DNA of 64,000 bases. It comes from Rheinheimera riviphila (GTDB taxonomy: Bacteria > Pseudomonadota > Gammaproteobacteria > Enterobacterales > Alteromonadaceae). Each line of letters opens with the position of its first letter. The first letter of the stretch is position 1. A model generated the notes under the pieces. The model had not been told where the DNA came from and searched no databases. It saw only the letters and a program-made list of their open reading frames with translations. Positions 30,015 through 38,838 of this stretch are shown here, one piece after another. The stretch covers positions 1-64,000 of the forward strand of contig NZ_SACS01000018.1 in the NCBI RefSeq assembly GCF_004005945.1. The letters run 5' to 3'. A program made the position numbers and the translations under genes.

Positions 30015-30485
30015 ATGAAAATAGCGTTAATTGTCATCATCATCGCCTGTGTTGCTTATTACTTTTACAACAGCGCCAATAATCAGAAAAATTCAGTGGT
30101 GAATCAGGAACAAGGTAGTGTTTTCCTTGCCGAAAACGCGCAAAAAGAAGGGGTAAAAACCACAGCTTCCGGCCTGCAATACCAAGTATTACAAGCGGGC
30201 AGTGGTGACCGTCACCCAACAGCCACCAGCACAGTGCGGGTGCATTACCACGGTACTTTAATCAACGGTACCGTATTTGACTCTTCAGTAGAGCGTGGTG
30301 AAACCATCAGCTTCCCGTTAAACCGGGTGATCCCAGGCTGGACCGAAGGTGTGCAACTGATGAAAGTTGGCGACAAATTCCGCTTTTTTATCCCGTCAGG
30401 TCTTGGCTACGGCAACCGCAGCACCGGTAAGATCCCAGCGGGTTCGGTGCTGATTTTTGACGTGGAATTGTTTGAGATCCAATAA
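30015..30485 (+). CDS. FKBP-type peptidyl-prolyl isomerase
   Basis: A 156-residue protein with one N-terminal membrane segment (about 3-19) and a single FKBP domain: VRVHYHGTLINGTVFDSSV, ISFPLNRVIPGWTEGVQLM, FFIPSGLGYGNRS and GSVLIFDVELFEI. All core residues of the FklB/Mip type are present. It is anchored in the inner membrane, facing the periplasm, where it should speed proline isomerisation during protein folding. Confidence 0.93.
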   Translation: MKIALIVIIIACVAYYFYNSANNQKNSVVNQEQGSVFLAENAQKEGVKTTASGLQYQVLQAGSGDRHPTATSTVRVHYHGTLINGTVFDSSVERGETISFPLNRVIPGWTEGVQLMKVGDKFRFFIPSGLGYGNRSTGKIPAGSVLIFDVELFEIQ

Positions 30486-30511
30486 AAAATCAGCACAGAA
30501 CCGCTTCAGCA

Positions 30512-31678
30512 TTACTTCAAGCCTTCCAAAATCCGATACGCCAGTTCCACCCGCTGTGCGTTCGGATAACGTTTGTTCGACAGCATCACAATGCCAACCT
30601 GGCGTGACGGAATAAAAGCAGCATAAGCGCCAAAACCGCCGGTCGCGCCAGTTTTATGCACCCAGCTGCTTGTTACCGCAGCGGTTGGCGGGGATATCAA
30701 GGTCGCGGCACTGCCCTTTACAAAATCCGGATCGGTCATCGCGGTCAGCGCCGAGAGCGGCAGCGGATAATCGAGCATTTCCCAGCCCAATCCCTGATAC
30801 ATCTGTCCAGCTTTTGCATAACGTTGTTGGGCGCGCGCAATTCCCGCCTTCAGCACTGGAGCCGTGACTTTCTCCGGCTGCAGATTGGCCTGCACCCAGC
30901 TCGCGACATCCCGCACACTGGCCTTGGCCCCGCCCGCTTCGTCCAGCAACACGCCGGTTCCAATCCGCACCGGCTTGCCTTCGTTGTAGCCCCAGGCATA
31001 TTGCGCTGCCGAAGCTGTTGGCACCTGTAAAAAGGTCTGCTGAAGCTGTAAGTCCTTCTTCAACCCGTCGAAGGCATCGGCATAAGATTTGCCATCGGCG
31101 GCAACCGCCAAGTGCGCAAACAAGCCAATACTGGTATTGGCGTAAACCCGTTGCGTACCAGCTGCATATTGCGGCTGCCACTGCTGGTAATAGTTTTGCA
31201 AACTGGCTTTGTCGGTGACGCTATCCGGCATAAATAACGGCAGGCCGCCAGCGGTGTAAGTCGCCAGATGCTGCATCTGAATTTGCTGCCACTGCGGGCT
31301 GGTCAGCGCTGGCCAGTGTTTGGCCACTGGATCAGTGAGCGCAATAGCGCCACTTTCAATCGCCATCGCCCCTAACACGCCGGCGTAGGTTTTGCTGATC
31401 GAGCCCAGCTCAAACAGGGTATCCGGTGTCACCGCAGTTTTTTTGGCAAGGTCGGCCTGACCAAAACTGTAATGATAGGTTTTACCCTGCCACAACACGG
31501 CGACCGCCATGCCGGGGATTTGCTGCTGTTGCATCAACTGACTCACTTGCTGATTGACTGCAGCTTGTAACGCCGCTTCGTTTTCAATGACGTTCGTGCG
31601 AGCCTGCACCTGGCTGGCAGATACCAGGATGAACGGCAGTGCGCACCAAAGTGCCACACGGGTTTTGCTGAAAGACAT
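30512..31678 (-). CDS. ampC: class C beta-lactamase
   Basis: A 388-residue periplasmic serine beta-lactamase with a signal peptide ending near VQA. Active-site motifs are complete: S93-I-S-K96, Y179-A-N181 (the family usually has YSN or YAN) and K342-T-G344 in VHKTGATGGFGAY. It hydrolyses penicillins and cephalosporins; the spectrum cannot be read from sequence. It is divergent from an AmpR-type gene, the classical inducible arrangement. No mobile element flanks it, so it looks intrinsic to the chromosome. Confidence 0.95.
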   Translation of the reverse strand: MSFSKTRVALWCALPFILVSASQVQARTNVIENEAALQAAVNQQVSQLMQQQQIPGMAVAVLWQGKTYHYSFGQADLAKKTAVTPDTLFELGSISKTYAGVLGAMAIESGAIALTDPVAKHWPALTSPQWQQIQMQHLATYTAGGLPLFMPDSVTDKASLQNYYQQWQPQYAAGTQRVYANTSIGLFAHLAVAADGKSYADAFDGLKKDLQLQQTFLQVPTASAAQYAWGYNEGKPVRIGTGVLLDEAGGAKASVRDVASWVQANLQPEKVTAPVLKAGIARAQQRYAKAGQMYQGLGWEMLDYPLPLSALTAMTDPDFVKGSAATLISPPTAAVTSSWVHKTGATGGFGAYAAFIPSRQVGIVMLSNKRYPNAQRVELAYRILEGLK

Positions 31679-31803
31679 AAAGATTCCTTGGCTGGTTGAG
31701 TTGATAAATTGGTTTGCCGGCGACAGTTAGATTGCGCCAGTTGACATCGCCGTACAAACGGTTAATTTGCACATCAGCTGTTAGAAAAACTTACAGGAAA
31801 GCC
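31679..31803. promoter_or_regulatory. ampC-ampR intergenic control region
   Basis: A 125-base gap between divergent starts, in the position where AmpR binds in known systems. An AGGAAAG ribosome site for ampR is clear. A unique T-N11-A operator could not be chosen by eye. Confidence 0.5.
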
Positions 31804-32709
31804 ATGACTCGTCGTTATATTCCGCTTAAATCACTGCGCGCCTTTGAAGCTGCCGCCCGGCATTTAAGTTTCACCCATGCCGCCATCGAGCTGAACGTGA
31901 CGCACTCGGCGGTCAGCCAACAAGTGAAATTGCTGGAGGATCAGCTGCATTGCCCGCTGTTTTTGCGGGTACCTCGTGGTCTGGCGCTGACACCTGAAGG
32001 GGAACATTTGCTACCGGTACTGAACGAGTCTTTTGATCGGATCGCCCAGCTGTTAGATTATTTTGCTGGTCGTAAAGTGCAGGAGAAACTGAAAATTGGG
32101 GTGATCGGCACTTTCGCCACCGGTTTTTTGCTGCCGCGACTCGCTGCTTTTTATCAGAAATTCCCGCATATCGAACTGCAAATTTCCACCCACAACAACC
32201 GGGTTGATGTAGCCGCCGAAGGGCTGGATTATGCCATTCGGTTTGGCAGCGGCGCCTGGCATGGCACGGCGGCTTTGTATTTATGCGACAGTCCGCTGAC
32301 GCCGTTATGTACACCGGAGATCGCCGCCCAGCTGAGGCAACCTGCCGATCTATTGAACTTCCGGTTGCTGCGCTCGTACCGGCGCGACGAATGGACCGCC
32401 TGGCTGCAACAAGCCGCAGGCCCGCAGTTGCCGCCGACGCATCCGGTGATGGTGTTTGATTCCAGCATCACCATGCTCGAAGCGGCCCAGGCCGGTGTTG
32501 GCATTGCGATAGCGCCAGCACGGATGTTCAGTCATCTCCTCAGTAGTGGCCGGATCAAACGACCGTTTTTGCCTGAAATCAGCCTCGGCAGCTACTGGCT
32601 CACCCGGCTGCAATCCAAAGTAGAAACCAGCGCCATGCGCGAATTTGCCCAGTGGCTTAGCGCGGAATTGGTTGCCAGCGCGGAGCTGATGCCAAGCACA
32701 GAGCTTTAG
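31804..32709 (+). CDS. ampR: AmpR-type LysR regulator of beta-lactamase
   Basis: A 301-residue LysR regulator. The N-terminus (IPLKSLRAFEAAARHLSFTH, then AAIELNVTHSAVSQQVKLLE and LPRGLALTPEG-like VPRGLALTPEG) closely follows the AmpR/GcvA group. The effector domain starts near 90. In the family, peptidoglycan precursors and degradation muropeptides decide whether ampC is activated. The start ATG at 31804 has an AGGAAAG ribosome site; its ampC target is 125 bases away and divergent. Confidence 0.92.
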   Translation: MTRRYIPLKSLRAFEAAARHLSFTHAAIELNVTHSAVSQQVKLLEDQLHCPLFLRVPRGLALTPEGEHLLPVLNESFDRIAQLLDYFAGRKVQEKLKIGVIGTFATGFLLPRLAAFYQKFPHIELQISTHNNRVDVAAEGLDYAIRFGSGAWHGTAALYLCDSPLTPLCTPEIAAQLRQPADLLNFRLLRSYRRDEWTAWLQQAAGPQLPPTHPVMVFDSSITMLEAAQAGVGIAIAPARMFSHLLSSGRIKRPFLPEISLGSYWLTRLQSKVETSAMREFAQWLSAELVASAELMPSTEL

Positions 32710-32822
32710 GCCGAACACAGCGCATTTTAAATAACCGGGGGCTGCGACATCCTCGCCCCCGTTTCGACACTTTCTACCGAACATTCCCACTTATTCCCAA
32801 ATACCAATACACCAATACACCA

Positions 32823-32876
32823 TTTGCCTTTGCATTTGCCTTTGCCTTTGCCTTTGCCTTTGCCTTTGCCTTTGCA
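32823..32876. repeat. hexanucleotide microsatellite (TTTGCC)9
   Basis: Nine consecutive 6-base units, seven TTTGCC and two TTTGCA variants, lie in the gap between ampR and the phosphatase gene. Such tracts can change copy number by slippage. It is intergenic, so a change would affect only regulation or spacing. Confidence 0.95.
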
Positions 32877-32894
32877 CAAAAAACACACTACAAA

Positions 32895-32938
32895 TTACTT
32901 TGCATTACAAAGTAACTTTGTTATACATAGCATAACAA
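32895..32938 (+). promoter_or_regulatory. two adjacent palindromes upstream of phosphatase gene
   Basis: A perfect 8-base inverted repeat TTACTTTG/CAAAGTAA with a 5-base centre (32895-32915) is followed by a 7-base inverted repeat TTGTTAT/ATAACAA with a 7-base centre (32918-32938). They lie 37-80 bases before the ATG, in operator position. No cognate regulator was identified. Confidence 0.6.
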
Positions 32939-32974
32939 CAACCTGCTCATTCACAAAAAACAAAGGATCCTAAG

Positions 32975-34249
32975 ATGTCCCTACTTTTGACCAATCTAAA
33001 ACACTTCGGCATCACTTTTTTGATCTTGCTGAGCGCTCTGGTCTGTTTTGGCCTGAGCATTGGCGCGGACGCCCATTTATTTGAAGATAAGCTCGCCTAT
33101 CAGCTGGAGGGCGAAGTGCATGTATTTTTTGAAGATGGCCAAACCGTCGCCCACGTGATCAAAGGGGATAATGATCGTGGTTTTACGGTGGAGACTGTGG
33201 TGCTGGCTAGCGCAGCTGCCAACGGCTTGGTTGCCGGAGATCAGGTTGATCCGAACGGTCAGGCCAAACCCTATATCGAAAAAAGCAGCGCCGGCGCAAC
33301 CAAGCTGAAGCTAGTTTTCCCCGAAGATGGCAGCCATTTTGACGTGGATATCTCCAGTCTCGCCAATATTGACGACAGCCTGACTATACCGACCATAACA
33401 ACACCGGCAGACCTCTTTCAGGACGGTGAACCTATCATTGCGATTTCCGATATCGAAAGTGGTTTTGGCGCCTTCCGACAATTTTTAGTGGCGCACGGCG
33501 TTGCCGACTTGCAGCTGAACTGGACCTTCGGCAAAGGCCACTTAGTACTGGTGGGCGATTTTGTCGACCGTGGCGCCTCCACCACGCAGGTGCTGTGGGC
33601 CATTTATAAACTGGAACAAGCCGCGCGCGAAGCCGGTGGTCAGGTGCATTTTATTATTGGTAATCATGAAATTAAGAACCTACAGGGTAACTTTCAGTCC
33701 GCCAACGAAAAGTACTTTTATATCGCGGGTATGCTGGGTAAACAGCAATATCAGTTGTTCGATGACAACGCGCTGCTCGGCCGCTGGCTGGCCAGTAAAA
33801 ATGTGCTGGAAGTGATTAACGGCGTGGCTTTTGTGCATGGAGGGCTGCATCCGGATTTAGCTAAATATCAGATGTCGGTGGCCGAAATTAACCAGATTGT
33901 CCGCAGCGGCTACCGCACTTTGTATTATTCACCGGCCACCGTCAGCAAAACTTCGTTCCTACAATCCAGCACCACCGGCCCTGCCTGGTATCGTGGTTAT
34001 TTTAAAGACGATTTAACCCAGCAAGCTGTCGAACAAGGCTTAACCGCTATCGGCGCCACAGCCGTGGTGGTCGGCCACACTTTGCAAAGCGAGGTTAACG
34101 CCCGCTTTAACCACAAAGTTTTTGCCATCGACGTCAAACACCCCAAAGACTACCTGACCAGCTTCCCGCTTCGCAGCAGCGAAGGCTTGTTGATCAAAAA
34201 CGGCCAGTATTTCCGGTTAACTGAAGATGGGGAGATAGCGGCTTTGTGA
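32975..34249 (+). CDS. membrane-anchored calcineurin-like phosphatase
   Basis: A 424-residue protein with one N-terminal membrane segment (about 13-31), an uncharacterised 130-residue periplasmic part and a metallophosphoesterase domain from about 150. Metal motifs GDFVDRG (D195), IGNHE (N230, H231), GGLHPDL and VVVGHT are present, but the first motif reads SDIES, with E161 where the family normally has His. It resembles the Shewanella-like phosphatase group of Ser/Thr or Tyr phosphatases. The replaced ligand may alter metal use. Palindromes lie just upstream. Confidence 0.8.
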   Translation: MSLLLTNLKHFGITFLILLSALVCFGLSIGADAHLFEDKLAYQLEGEVHVFFEDGQTVAHVIKGDNDRGFTVETVVLASAAANGLVAGDQVDPNGQAKPYIEKSSAGATKLKLVFPEDGSHFDVDISSLANIDDSLTIPTITTPADLFQDGEPIIAISDIESGFGAFRQFLVAHGVADLQLNWTFGKGHLVLVGDFVDRGASTTQVLWAIYKLEQAAREAGGQVHFIIGNHEIKNLQGNFQSANEKYFYIAGMLGKQQYQLFDDNALLGRWLASKNVLEVINGVAFVHGGLHPDLAKYQMSVAEINQIVRSGYRTLYYSPATVSKTSFLQSSTTGPAWYRGYFKDDLTQQAVEQGLTAIGATAVVVGHTLQSEVNARFNHKVFAIDVKHPKDYLTSFPLRSSEGLLIKNGQYFRLTEDGEIAAL

Positions 34250-34287
34250 TGCAGGAATTTAAGCAAGTCCTTGGCAAATCACCATCC

Positions 34288-34325
34288 GGCGTACTGCCGC
34301 TGACGCGGCGAGTAGCGCTCTACGA
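34288..34325. repeat. single REP-like element
   Basis: One diverged copy of the GGCGTACTGCCGC...GCGGCGAGTAGCGC palindrome, with the same ATCACCA left flank as the 120-bp array at the start of the window. It lies downstream of the phosphatase gene. Confidence 0.75.
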
Positions 34326-34404
34326 TCCCAAGTAAAACCCAACTCAAACAAGGTCGGATAAACGCGAAGCGTGCCATCCGACAGGCGGTCGACATCATTT
34401 TGTT

Positions 34405-34462
34405 TTGTCCCGAAAAATACTTTGTATTCCGGTAAAAGCTGCTTTAATTTAATGACATCCCA
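34405..34462 (-). other. decayed coding remnant shared with 50.2 kb
   Basis: Read on the minus strand, this stretch gives DVIKLKQLLPEYKVFFGTKQ; a similar stretch near 50222-50282 gives VDDLTKLKQLL, a stop, then KDKLFFGTKP. The shared pattern suggests tails of a once-repeated gene. The gene itself was not recognised. A 77-codon frame here (34259-34492) runs through the REP and is probably not functional. Confidence 0.4.
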
Positions 34463-34509
34463 TGCTGTAAAACAACAAGTTAACAACAACACAAGGAATG
34501 GAGTCCATC

Positions 34510-34833
34510 ATGCAATCACTAAAAACCCTCAGCCTGATAACGACCTTTTTATTCGCCTCGCAATTTGTCGCCACTCAGGCTGTTGCTGAAGGCTTGCGTT
34601 GCAATAGCGATATCGTCAATACCGGTGATGCCAAAGCTTCAGTGCTGCAAAAATGTGGCGAACCGATGCTGAAGGATTCGTTCTGCAATCCAACAACTGT
34701 GGTGAACGATGGCAACGAATGCGAAAAAATTGAAACCTGGACTTACAACCCAGGCTCCGGCAAGTTTCTGACGACCTTGAAGTTTTCTCAGGGAAAAATC
34801 ATCGCCATCGAGTATGGTGCACGCGTTCCTTGA
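34510..34833 (+). CDS. DUF2845-family secreted protein
   Basis: A 107-residue small exported protein. The ATG at 34510 has GGAG six bases upstream; an ATG at 34498 is less well placed. A signal peptide ends near AVAEG. The mature part has LRCNSDIVNTGDAK, VLQKCGEPM and WTYNPGSGKFLTTLKFSQGK, the DUF2845 pattern with paired cysteines. Function is unknown; it may sit in the periplasm. Confidence 0.82.
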   Translation: MQSLKTLSLITTFLFASQFVATQAVAEGLRCNSDIVNTGDAKASVLQKCGEPMLKDSFCNPTTVVNDGNECEKIETWTYNPGSGKFLTTLKFSQGKIIAIEYGARVP

Positions 34834-34976
34834 TCAAGCCTGCAAATGGCAGGCAGTTGCATAGCTCTGGCCGATAGACTACTGTGACTAGGTATCAAAT
34901 GCAGAATGGTCATCGCTACAATTCATATCTGGAAACGATAATCTACTTTTAAAACAACGTGTTCAAGGATAAATGA

Positions 34977-35351
34977 ATGATGAATAAATTGGTAAAAGCC
35001 AGTATTGCCTGTTCGCTGCTGATGTTCGGTCTGGGACAGGCAACGGCCGACGTCTACAGTTCTGATCAGGTCATTTCCCATCAACAATTTAACTATGACA
35101 AACAACAAGTATTGTCCTTTGTTGGTAATGCCCAGGTGCAGCAAAAACTGATTGAGCTGGGTGTTAGCCCTGCCGATGCGCAGCAGCGTATCGCCAATAT
35201 GACTCAGCAAGAAATCAACGCCTTAAACAGCCAGCTAAACGAAATGCCGGCCGGTGGTATCGTGGGTGTTGTGGTCACTGTGCTGGTGGTCGTGGCCGTG
35301 CTCGATCTGATGGGGCTTACCGACGTGTATCCTTTTATTAACCCTATTTAA
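34977..35351 (+). CDS. PA2779-family protein
   Basis: A 124-residue protein with an N-terminal signal (about 1-25), a helical middle (VQQKLIELGVSPADAQQRIA, NMTQQEINALNSQL) and a C-terminal membrane segment rich in Val (about 95-115). This layout is that of the PA2779 family, which is regularly found directly before PA2778-type peptidases. The next gene is such a peptidase, two bases away. An AAGGA ribosome site precedes the start. The role is unknown. Confidence 0.82.
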   Translation: MMNKLVKASIACSLLMFGLGQATADVYSSDQVISHQQFNYDKQQVLSFVGNAQVQQKLIELGVSPADAQQRIANMTQQEINALNSQLNEMPAGGIVGVVVTVLVVVAVLDLMGLTDVYPFINPI

Positions 35352-35353
35352 GG

Positions 35354-36367
35354 TTGCTGTTGTTGCATTCCTGGTGGCAGTTCTACCGCTCCCCGAGCCT
35401 GAAAATGGCTCTAACGGCGGCTCTGCTGCTGGTGCTGGGTGGCTGTCAAACGCCACCCCAAACCCAACAATTAAAGACTGATCCGCCAGATATTGCCCGG
35501 CAACAGCTGATTGCCAATGTGCCATTTTTTCCCCAACAACAATTTTTTTGCGGCCCCACCACCTTATCGGAAGTAGCAGGTTTTTATGGGCTGCACAAAA
35601 GCCCCAACACTATCGCACCCAGCACTTTTATCCCCGGCCGCGAAGGCACCTTGCAGATTGAAATGGTTGCTGCAACCCGCCAACTGGGCTTGGTCGCATA
35701 CGCAGAGCGTTCCAGCATGCAGCAGTTATTAAGGCTGGTAGCCGAGAATATCCCGGTGATTGTGCTGCAGAACAATTCGATTGGCTGGTTTCCGCAATGG
35801 CATTATGCGGTGGTGATTGGCTATGACCTGAATACCGCCGAAGTCATTTTACATACCGGAGTCACAGCACAGTATCGGCTGAATTTCTCGACCTTCGAAC
35901 GCACCTGGCAGCGCGGAAATTACTGGATGCTCGCCATGTTACCCAGCAGCAAAATCAGTGCGCAGCTTGACCCTTTCATCTACACCAAAGCCTGTCAGGA
36001 CTTGCTGAACACGCAACAAACCGCCACCGGCATTGCCGCTTTGCAAACAGCGACGCAGCAATGGCCTGATTATTGGTTACCCTACTTTTTACTGGGCAAT
36101 CATTATTTTGCGAACCAGCCGCAACAAGCAGCCCGTTGGTTTGCCAAAGGTTTACCTTTTGCACAGCAACAAGTGCCATATCTGAACAATTATGCCATGT
36201 TGCTGAGCAAACTAAGCTGCCACCCGCAAGCCAACAAATTGATTCAAGCAGCACTGCAGCTAGCGCCAAATGACCGCAAGTTGCTGGATAGTCAGGCGCA
36301 AATAACGACCGCAGCGCGTATGGATATGGATGGTAAAGCACAATGCCAGGTTACAGCTTTGCAGTAG
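35354..36367 (+). CDS. PA2778-family lipoprotein C39-like cysteine peptidase
   Basis: A 337-residue protein with a short hydrophobic lipobox signal (ALLLVLGGCQT), then a C39-like papain fold: QQFFCGPTTLSEV (active Cys), QWHYAVVIGYDLNTAE (active His) and a TPR-like C-terminal half (YFLLGNHYFANQPQQAARWF, KLIQAALQLAPNDRKLLDS). It directly follows the PA2779-type gene. The start is unclear: TTG at 35354 opens the frame, and an ATG lies at 35405. Substrate unknown. Confidence 0.82.
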   Translation: MLLLHSWWQFYRSPSLKMALTAALLLVLGGCQTPPQTQQLKTDPPDIARQQLIANVPFFPQQQFFCGPTTLSEVAGFYGLHKSPNTIAPSTFIPGREGTLQIEMVAATRQLGLVAYAERSSMQQLLRLVAENIPVIVLQNNSIGWFPQWHYAVVIGYDLNTAEVILHTGVTAQYRLNFSTFERTWQRGNYWMLAMLPSSKISAQLDPFIYTKACQDLLNTQQTATGIAALQTATQQWPDYWLPYFLLGNHYFANQPQQAARWFAKGLPFAQQQVPYLNNYAMLLSKLSCHPQANKLIQAALQLAPNDRKLLDSQAQITTAARMDMDGKAQCQVTALQ

Positions 36368-36517
36368 GAAATCGATCCGCGAGACTAGTATCAGAAACTT
36401 GGGGTCAGCACTAAATCATTCATGCCCGGCGCCTCATTCATCCAACAAATAACACACAACCTGCTTACATAGCAAAAATCAGACTGGTACACTCTCCTGG
36501 CAAAGTTAATTAATTCT

Positions 36518-37201
36518 GTGTTGACGGGATACATCGTGATAAACGTTGGTTGGATGCAGTTACCGGGAATATTGTGGGTCGGGCTGCTAGTCGGCTTGAG
36601 TGGTTGCACCCAGACGGTGGGGGTGCAAGGCCAGTTGCTGGTGGTTGCCGCGCCGCAAATCGATCCGGCTAACCCTGGGTTGGCGCGTTTTCAAAGCGGA
36701 CCGGCGCAAACCAAACTCGAGGTAGTTCCGGACAGTAAAATCGTCAAATCAATGTCCATTTTGCAAGGGCCACACCAACAGTTGATCAAGCTCAAAGGGG
36801 TGAACTGGGGCCAAGGCTCGTTGCTGGTACATCTGACGCAAGACCAGCTACATGGCAGTTTGCGGCTTGACTGGGTGCACGATAGCCAGCCGCTGGTCAG
36901 TCACAGCACCAGCCTTTGTACCTTTTCCGGCATTTGCGCTTATGAAGCCGAAGTCGAAGTTGAGAAGTGCGACTACATCGACAATGTATACACTTGCAGC
37001 AAACATAAGGAAACACGCAGCGAATATGGCCATTACGATTCCTGCTCTGGGGAGCAAGAAGTGGCTGTAACTGAACAATACAGTCATGCCATGTTACGGC
37101 TGCAGCTAAAAGATGTCGCTGGCAGCCAGTTGGATTTCAACGGCCAAAGCTCATCGGAGCTGTTTGAGCTGGACCGGCAGACGATCAGCGAATGTCGTTA
37201 G
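36518..37201 (+). CDS. putative lipoprotein, unknown function
   Basis: A 227-residue frame with a hydrophobic segment ending in the lipobox LVGLSGC. The mature part has no recognised domain; a cysteine-rich region (CTFSGICAY, EKCDYIDNVYTCSK, DSCSGE) at about 135-180 suggests disulfide bonds and a periplasmic location. The start could be GTG at 36518 or 36536, or ATG at 36554. Its neighbours are also envelope proteins. Confidence 0.6.
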   Translation: MLTGYIVINVGWMQLPGILWVGLLVGLSGCTQTVGVQGQLLVVAAPQIDPANPGLARFQSGPAQTKLEVVPDSKIVKSMSILQGPHQQLIKLKGVNWGQGSLLVHLTQDQLHGSLRLDWVHDSQPLVSHSTSLCTFSGICAYEAEVEVEKCDYIDNVYTCSKHKETRSEYGHYDSCSGEQEVAVTEQYSHAMLRLQLKDVAGSQLDFNGQSSSELFELDRQTISECR

Positions 37202-37427
37202 TGCGGCACAGCGGCTCAAAAGTGACACAGGCTTGTCAGCAGCGGCGGATTATTTAAATATCACGCCAAGCTCAATAAAAATGGGCAGAGGTCATTAGCG
37301 TCGTGGTGCCTCCCCCCAAACTTGCCCCCATGCTTTGCTGAATGTCCTGTTATTTTTAGGCGAAAGTAGCCGAGCATCGCAATCGGCTGTTGCTGAAATT
37401 TAGCAGTCGAAAAACGAGGTCTGTTTG

Positions 37428-38030
37428 ATGAAATTGTTGAATTTGTACATCGGGCGCGGTGTTTTTATCTGCGTCGCACTCGGACTGTTAAACGCTTGTT
37501 CGAAACAATACGACGTGGTGGATGGAGCTGATATTCGGATTATTCAGAAAAAGGAGTACATGAGCCAGGTCACCCGGTTTGAAACCAGCAATCAACAGAA
37601 AATCCGGTACGTGGTCACTACCACGCTAGATAACAAACATTTGATCATCAGTCTTTCGTCGACCTTTGTGGCAAGAGATACCGGTTTCGCAATCGCGGTA
37701 CACTGTGCTTCAGCCACACTGCACTATCGGGGCAAGGATTACTCGCCAGTCGCATATCAGACACGGCTAAACATCAAAAACTGTGATCAAAAAGGCTGGA
37801 TTTCAGCAGCGGGTAGCCGTTTTCCGGATGCGGATAATGGCGACCTCGACATTGTCTTTTCGCTCGATGAAGCTTTAACCGACGATTTTCAAATTACCCT
37901 GCCCGCGATTTTAGAAGTCGACACCATGGACACGCTGCCTGCGGCGGAAAATTTTGCCAACATCCACCAAACTAAACTCACCATGCACCGCCAATGGTTT
38001 AGAGAAAATTTGTATAGTGGGATCCGGTAG
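37428..38030 (+). CDS. putative lipoprotein, unknown function
   Basis: A 200-residue protein with a lipobox signal (CVALGLLNACSKQ, lipidated Cys near 24). The mature part is mostly beta-strand-like (IRYVVTTTLDNKHLIISLSS) with a cysteine pair (HCASATLHY, IKNCDQKGW). No family was recognised. It ends before a bidirectional terminator. The ATG at 37428 is chosen; the upstream TTG at 37425 adds one residue. Confidence 0.65.
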   Translation: MKLLNLYIGRGVFICVALGLLNACSKQYDVVDGADIRIIQKKEYMSQVTRFETSNQQKIRYVVTTTLDNKHLIISLSSTFVARDTGFAIAVHCASATLHYRGKDYSPVAYQTRLNIKNCDQKGWISAAGSRFPDADNGDLDIVFSLDEALTDDFQITLPAILEVDTMDTLPAAENFANIHQTKLTMHRQWFRENLYSGIR

Positions 38031-38084
38031 AAAACTCAGAGGGCACTGGTTGCTGAATAGCTGCAACCGTTGGTAACTAAAATG

Positions 38085-38116
38085 AAAAAGCCCGCAACGA
38101 TGTGAGGGCTTTTTTG
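38085..38116. terminator. bidirectional rho-independent terminator
   Basis: A 9-base-pair stem (AAAAAGCCC/GGGCTTTTT) with a 12-base loop lies between two convergent transcription units; A and T tracts on both sides let it work in both directions. Confidence 0.9.
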
Positions 38117-38163
38117 TCAGCAAACTAAGCTCCGGACGCGCCGGCAATCAAGTGTGTCTAAAG

Positions 38164-38838
38164 TTATTGTTTTGATTTTTCTTTGCCGTGTTTGGGTGAG
38201 CGCGGGCCATATAACAACCCATTGTGCGCTTCTGGCGACAGCAAACGGGCTGATGCGATGCCGGCAATCTCAAAGCCGGTGTCCAGGGCGGTTTCAAAAA
38301 TCTGCGTCACTGCCGCTTCGACCAACATCCCGACGACACCAAAGCCGTTGCTATTGTCAGAGTTTTGTTCGCTGCTGGCAGCGCGGGCACTGCCTTGCCA
38401 TAAGATTTCGTTGGTTTTGTTATCAACAAGTTTCGCCTGCACTACCACCACAGTATCGCTGGAGAGTATGGCGTAAGAGGTACCGTATTCCTGCACTTCG
38501 ATATACATCACCGCATCAGCACCAAAGATTTCACCGAGCTTCTTTGAAGGAACCGCATGAATGTCTTCGGCAACGGTGAGGCCGTTGTTTTTGAAGGTTT
38601 CATCGACCAAAGCCACCGGAAACACATAATAACCCGCTTCCGCCAGTGGTACTGTCACATTCGCTAACACCCCGTAAGGCGCAATGATTTCAGTGGTATG
38701 GTTGATCGGTGGCAACACCAAAATTGACTTTGGATTACTCTGTTTAAAGGCAGTGTAATCCATGGCCGTTGGAGCCGTCACACAACCGGTTAGCATGATG
38801 GCTAATACTAAAGCGGCAAATAATTGAATGTTTTTCAT
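38164..38838 (-). CDS. DUF799-family (GNA1162-like) lipoprotein
   Basis: A 224-residue lipoprotein with a lipobox (LAIMLTGCVTAP). The mature part (ILVLPPINHTTEIIAPYGV, LAEAGYYVFPVALVDETFK, IFGADAVMYIEVQEYG) fits the GNA1162/DUF799 family of outer-membrane lipoproteins. Its ATG overlaps the stop of the DUF4810 gene (ATGA), making it the third gene of a CsgG/DUF4810/DUF799 operon. The operon may form an outer-membrane assembly; its function here is unknown. Confidence 0.88.
   Translation of the reverse strand: MKNIQLFAALVLAIMLTGCVTAPTAMDYTAFKQSNPKSILVLPPINHTTEIIAPYGVLANVTVPLAEAGYYVFPVALVDETFKNNGLTVAEDIHAVPSKKLGEIFGADAVMYIEVQEYGTSYAILSSDTVVVVQAKLVDNKTNEILWQGSARAASSEQNSDNSNGFGVVGMLVEAAVTQIFETALDTGFEIAGIASARLLSPEAHNGLLYGPRSPKHGKEKSKQ

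Noticed and set aside
34259-34492. 77-residue minus-strand frame
   Set aside because: It is built from a REP element and a decayed remnant, so it is unlikely to be a working gene.
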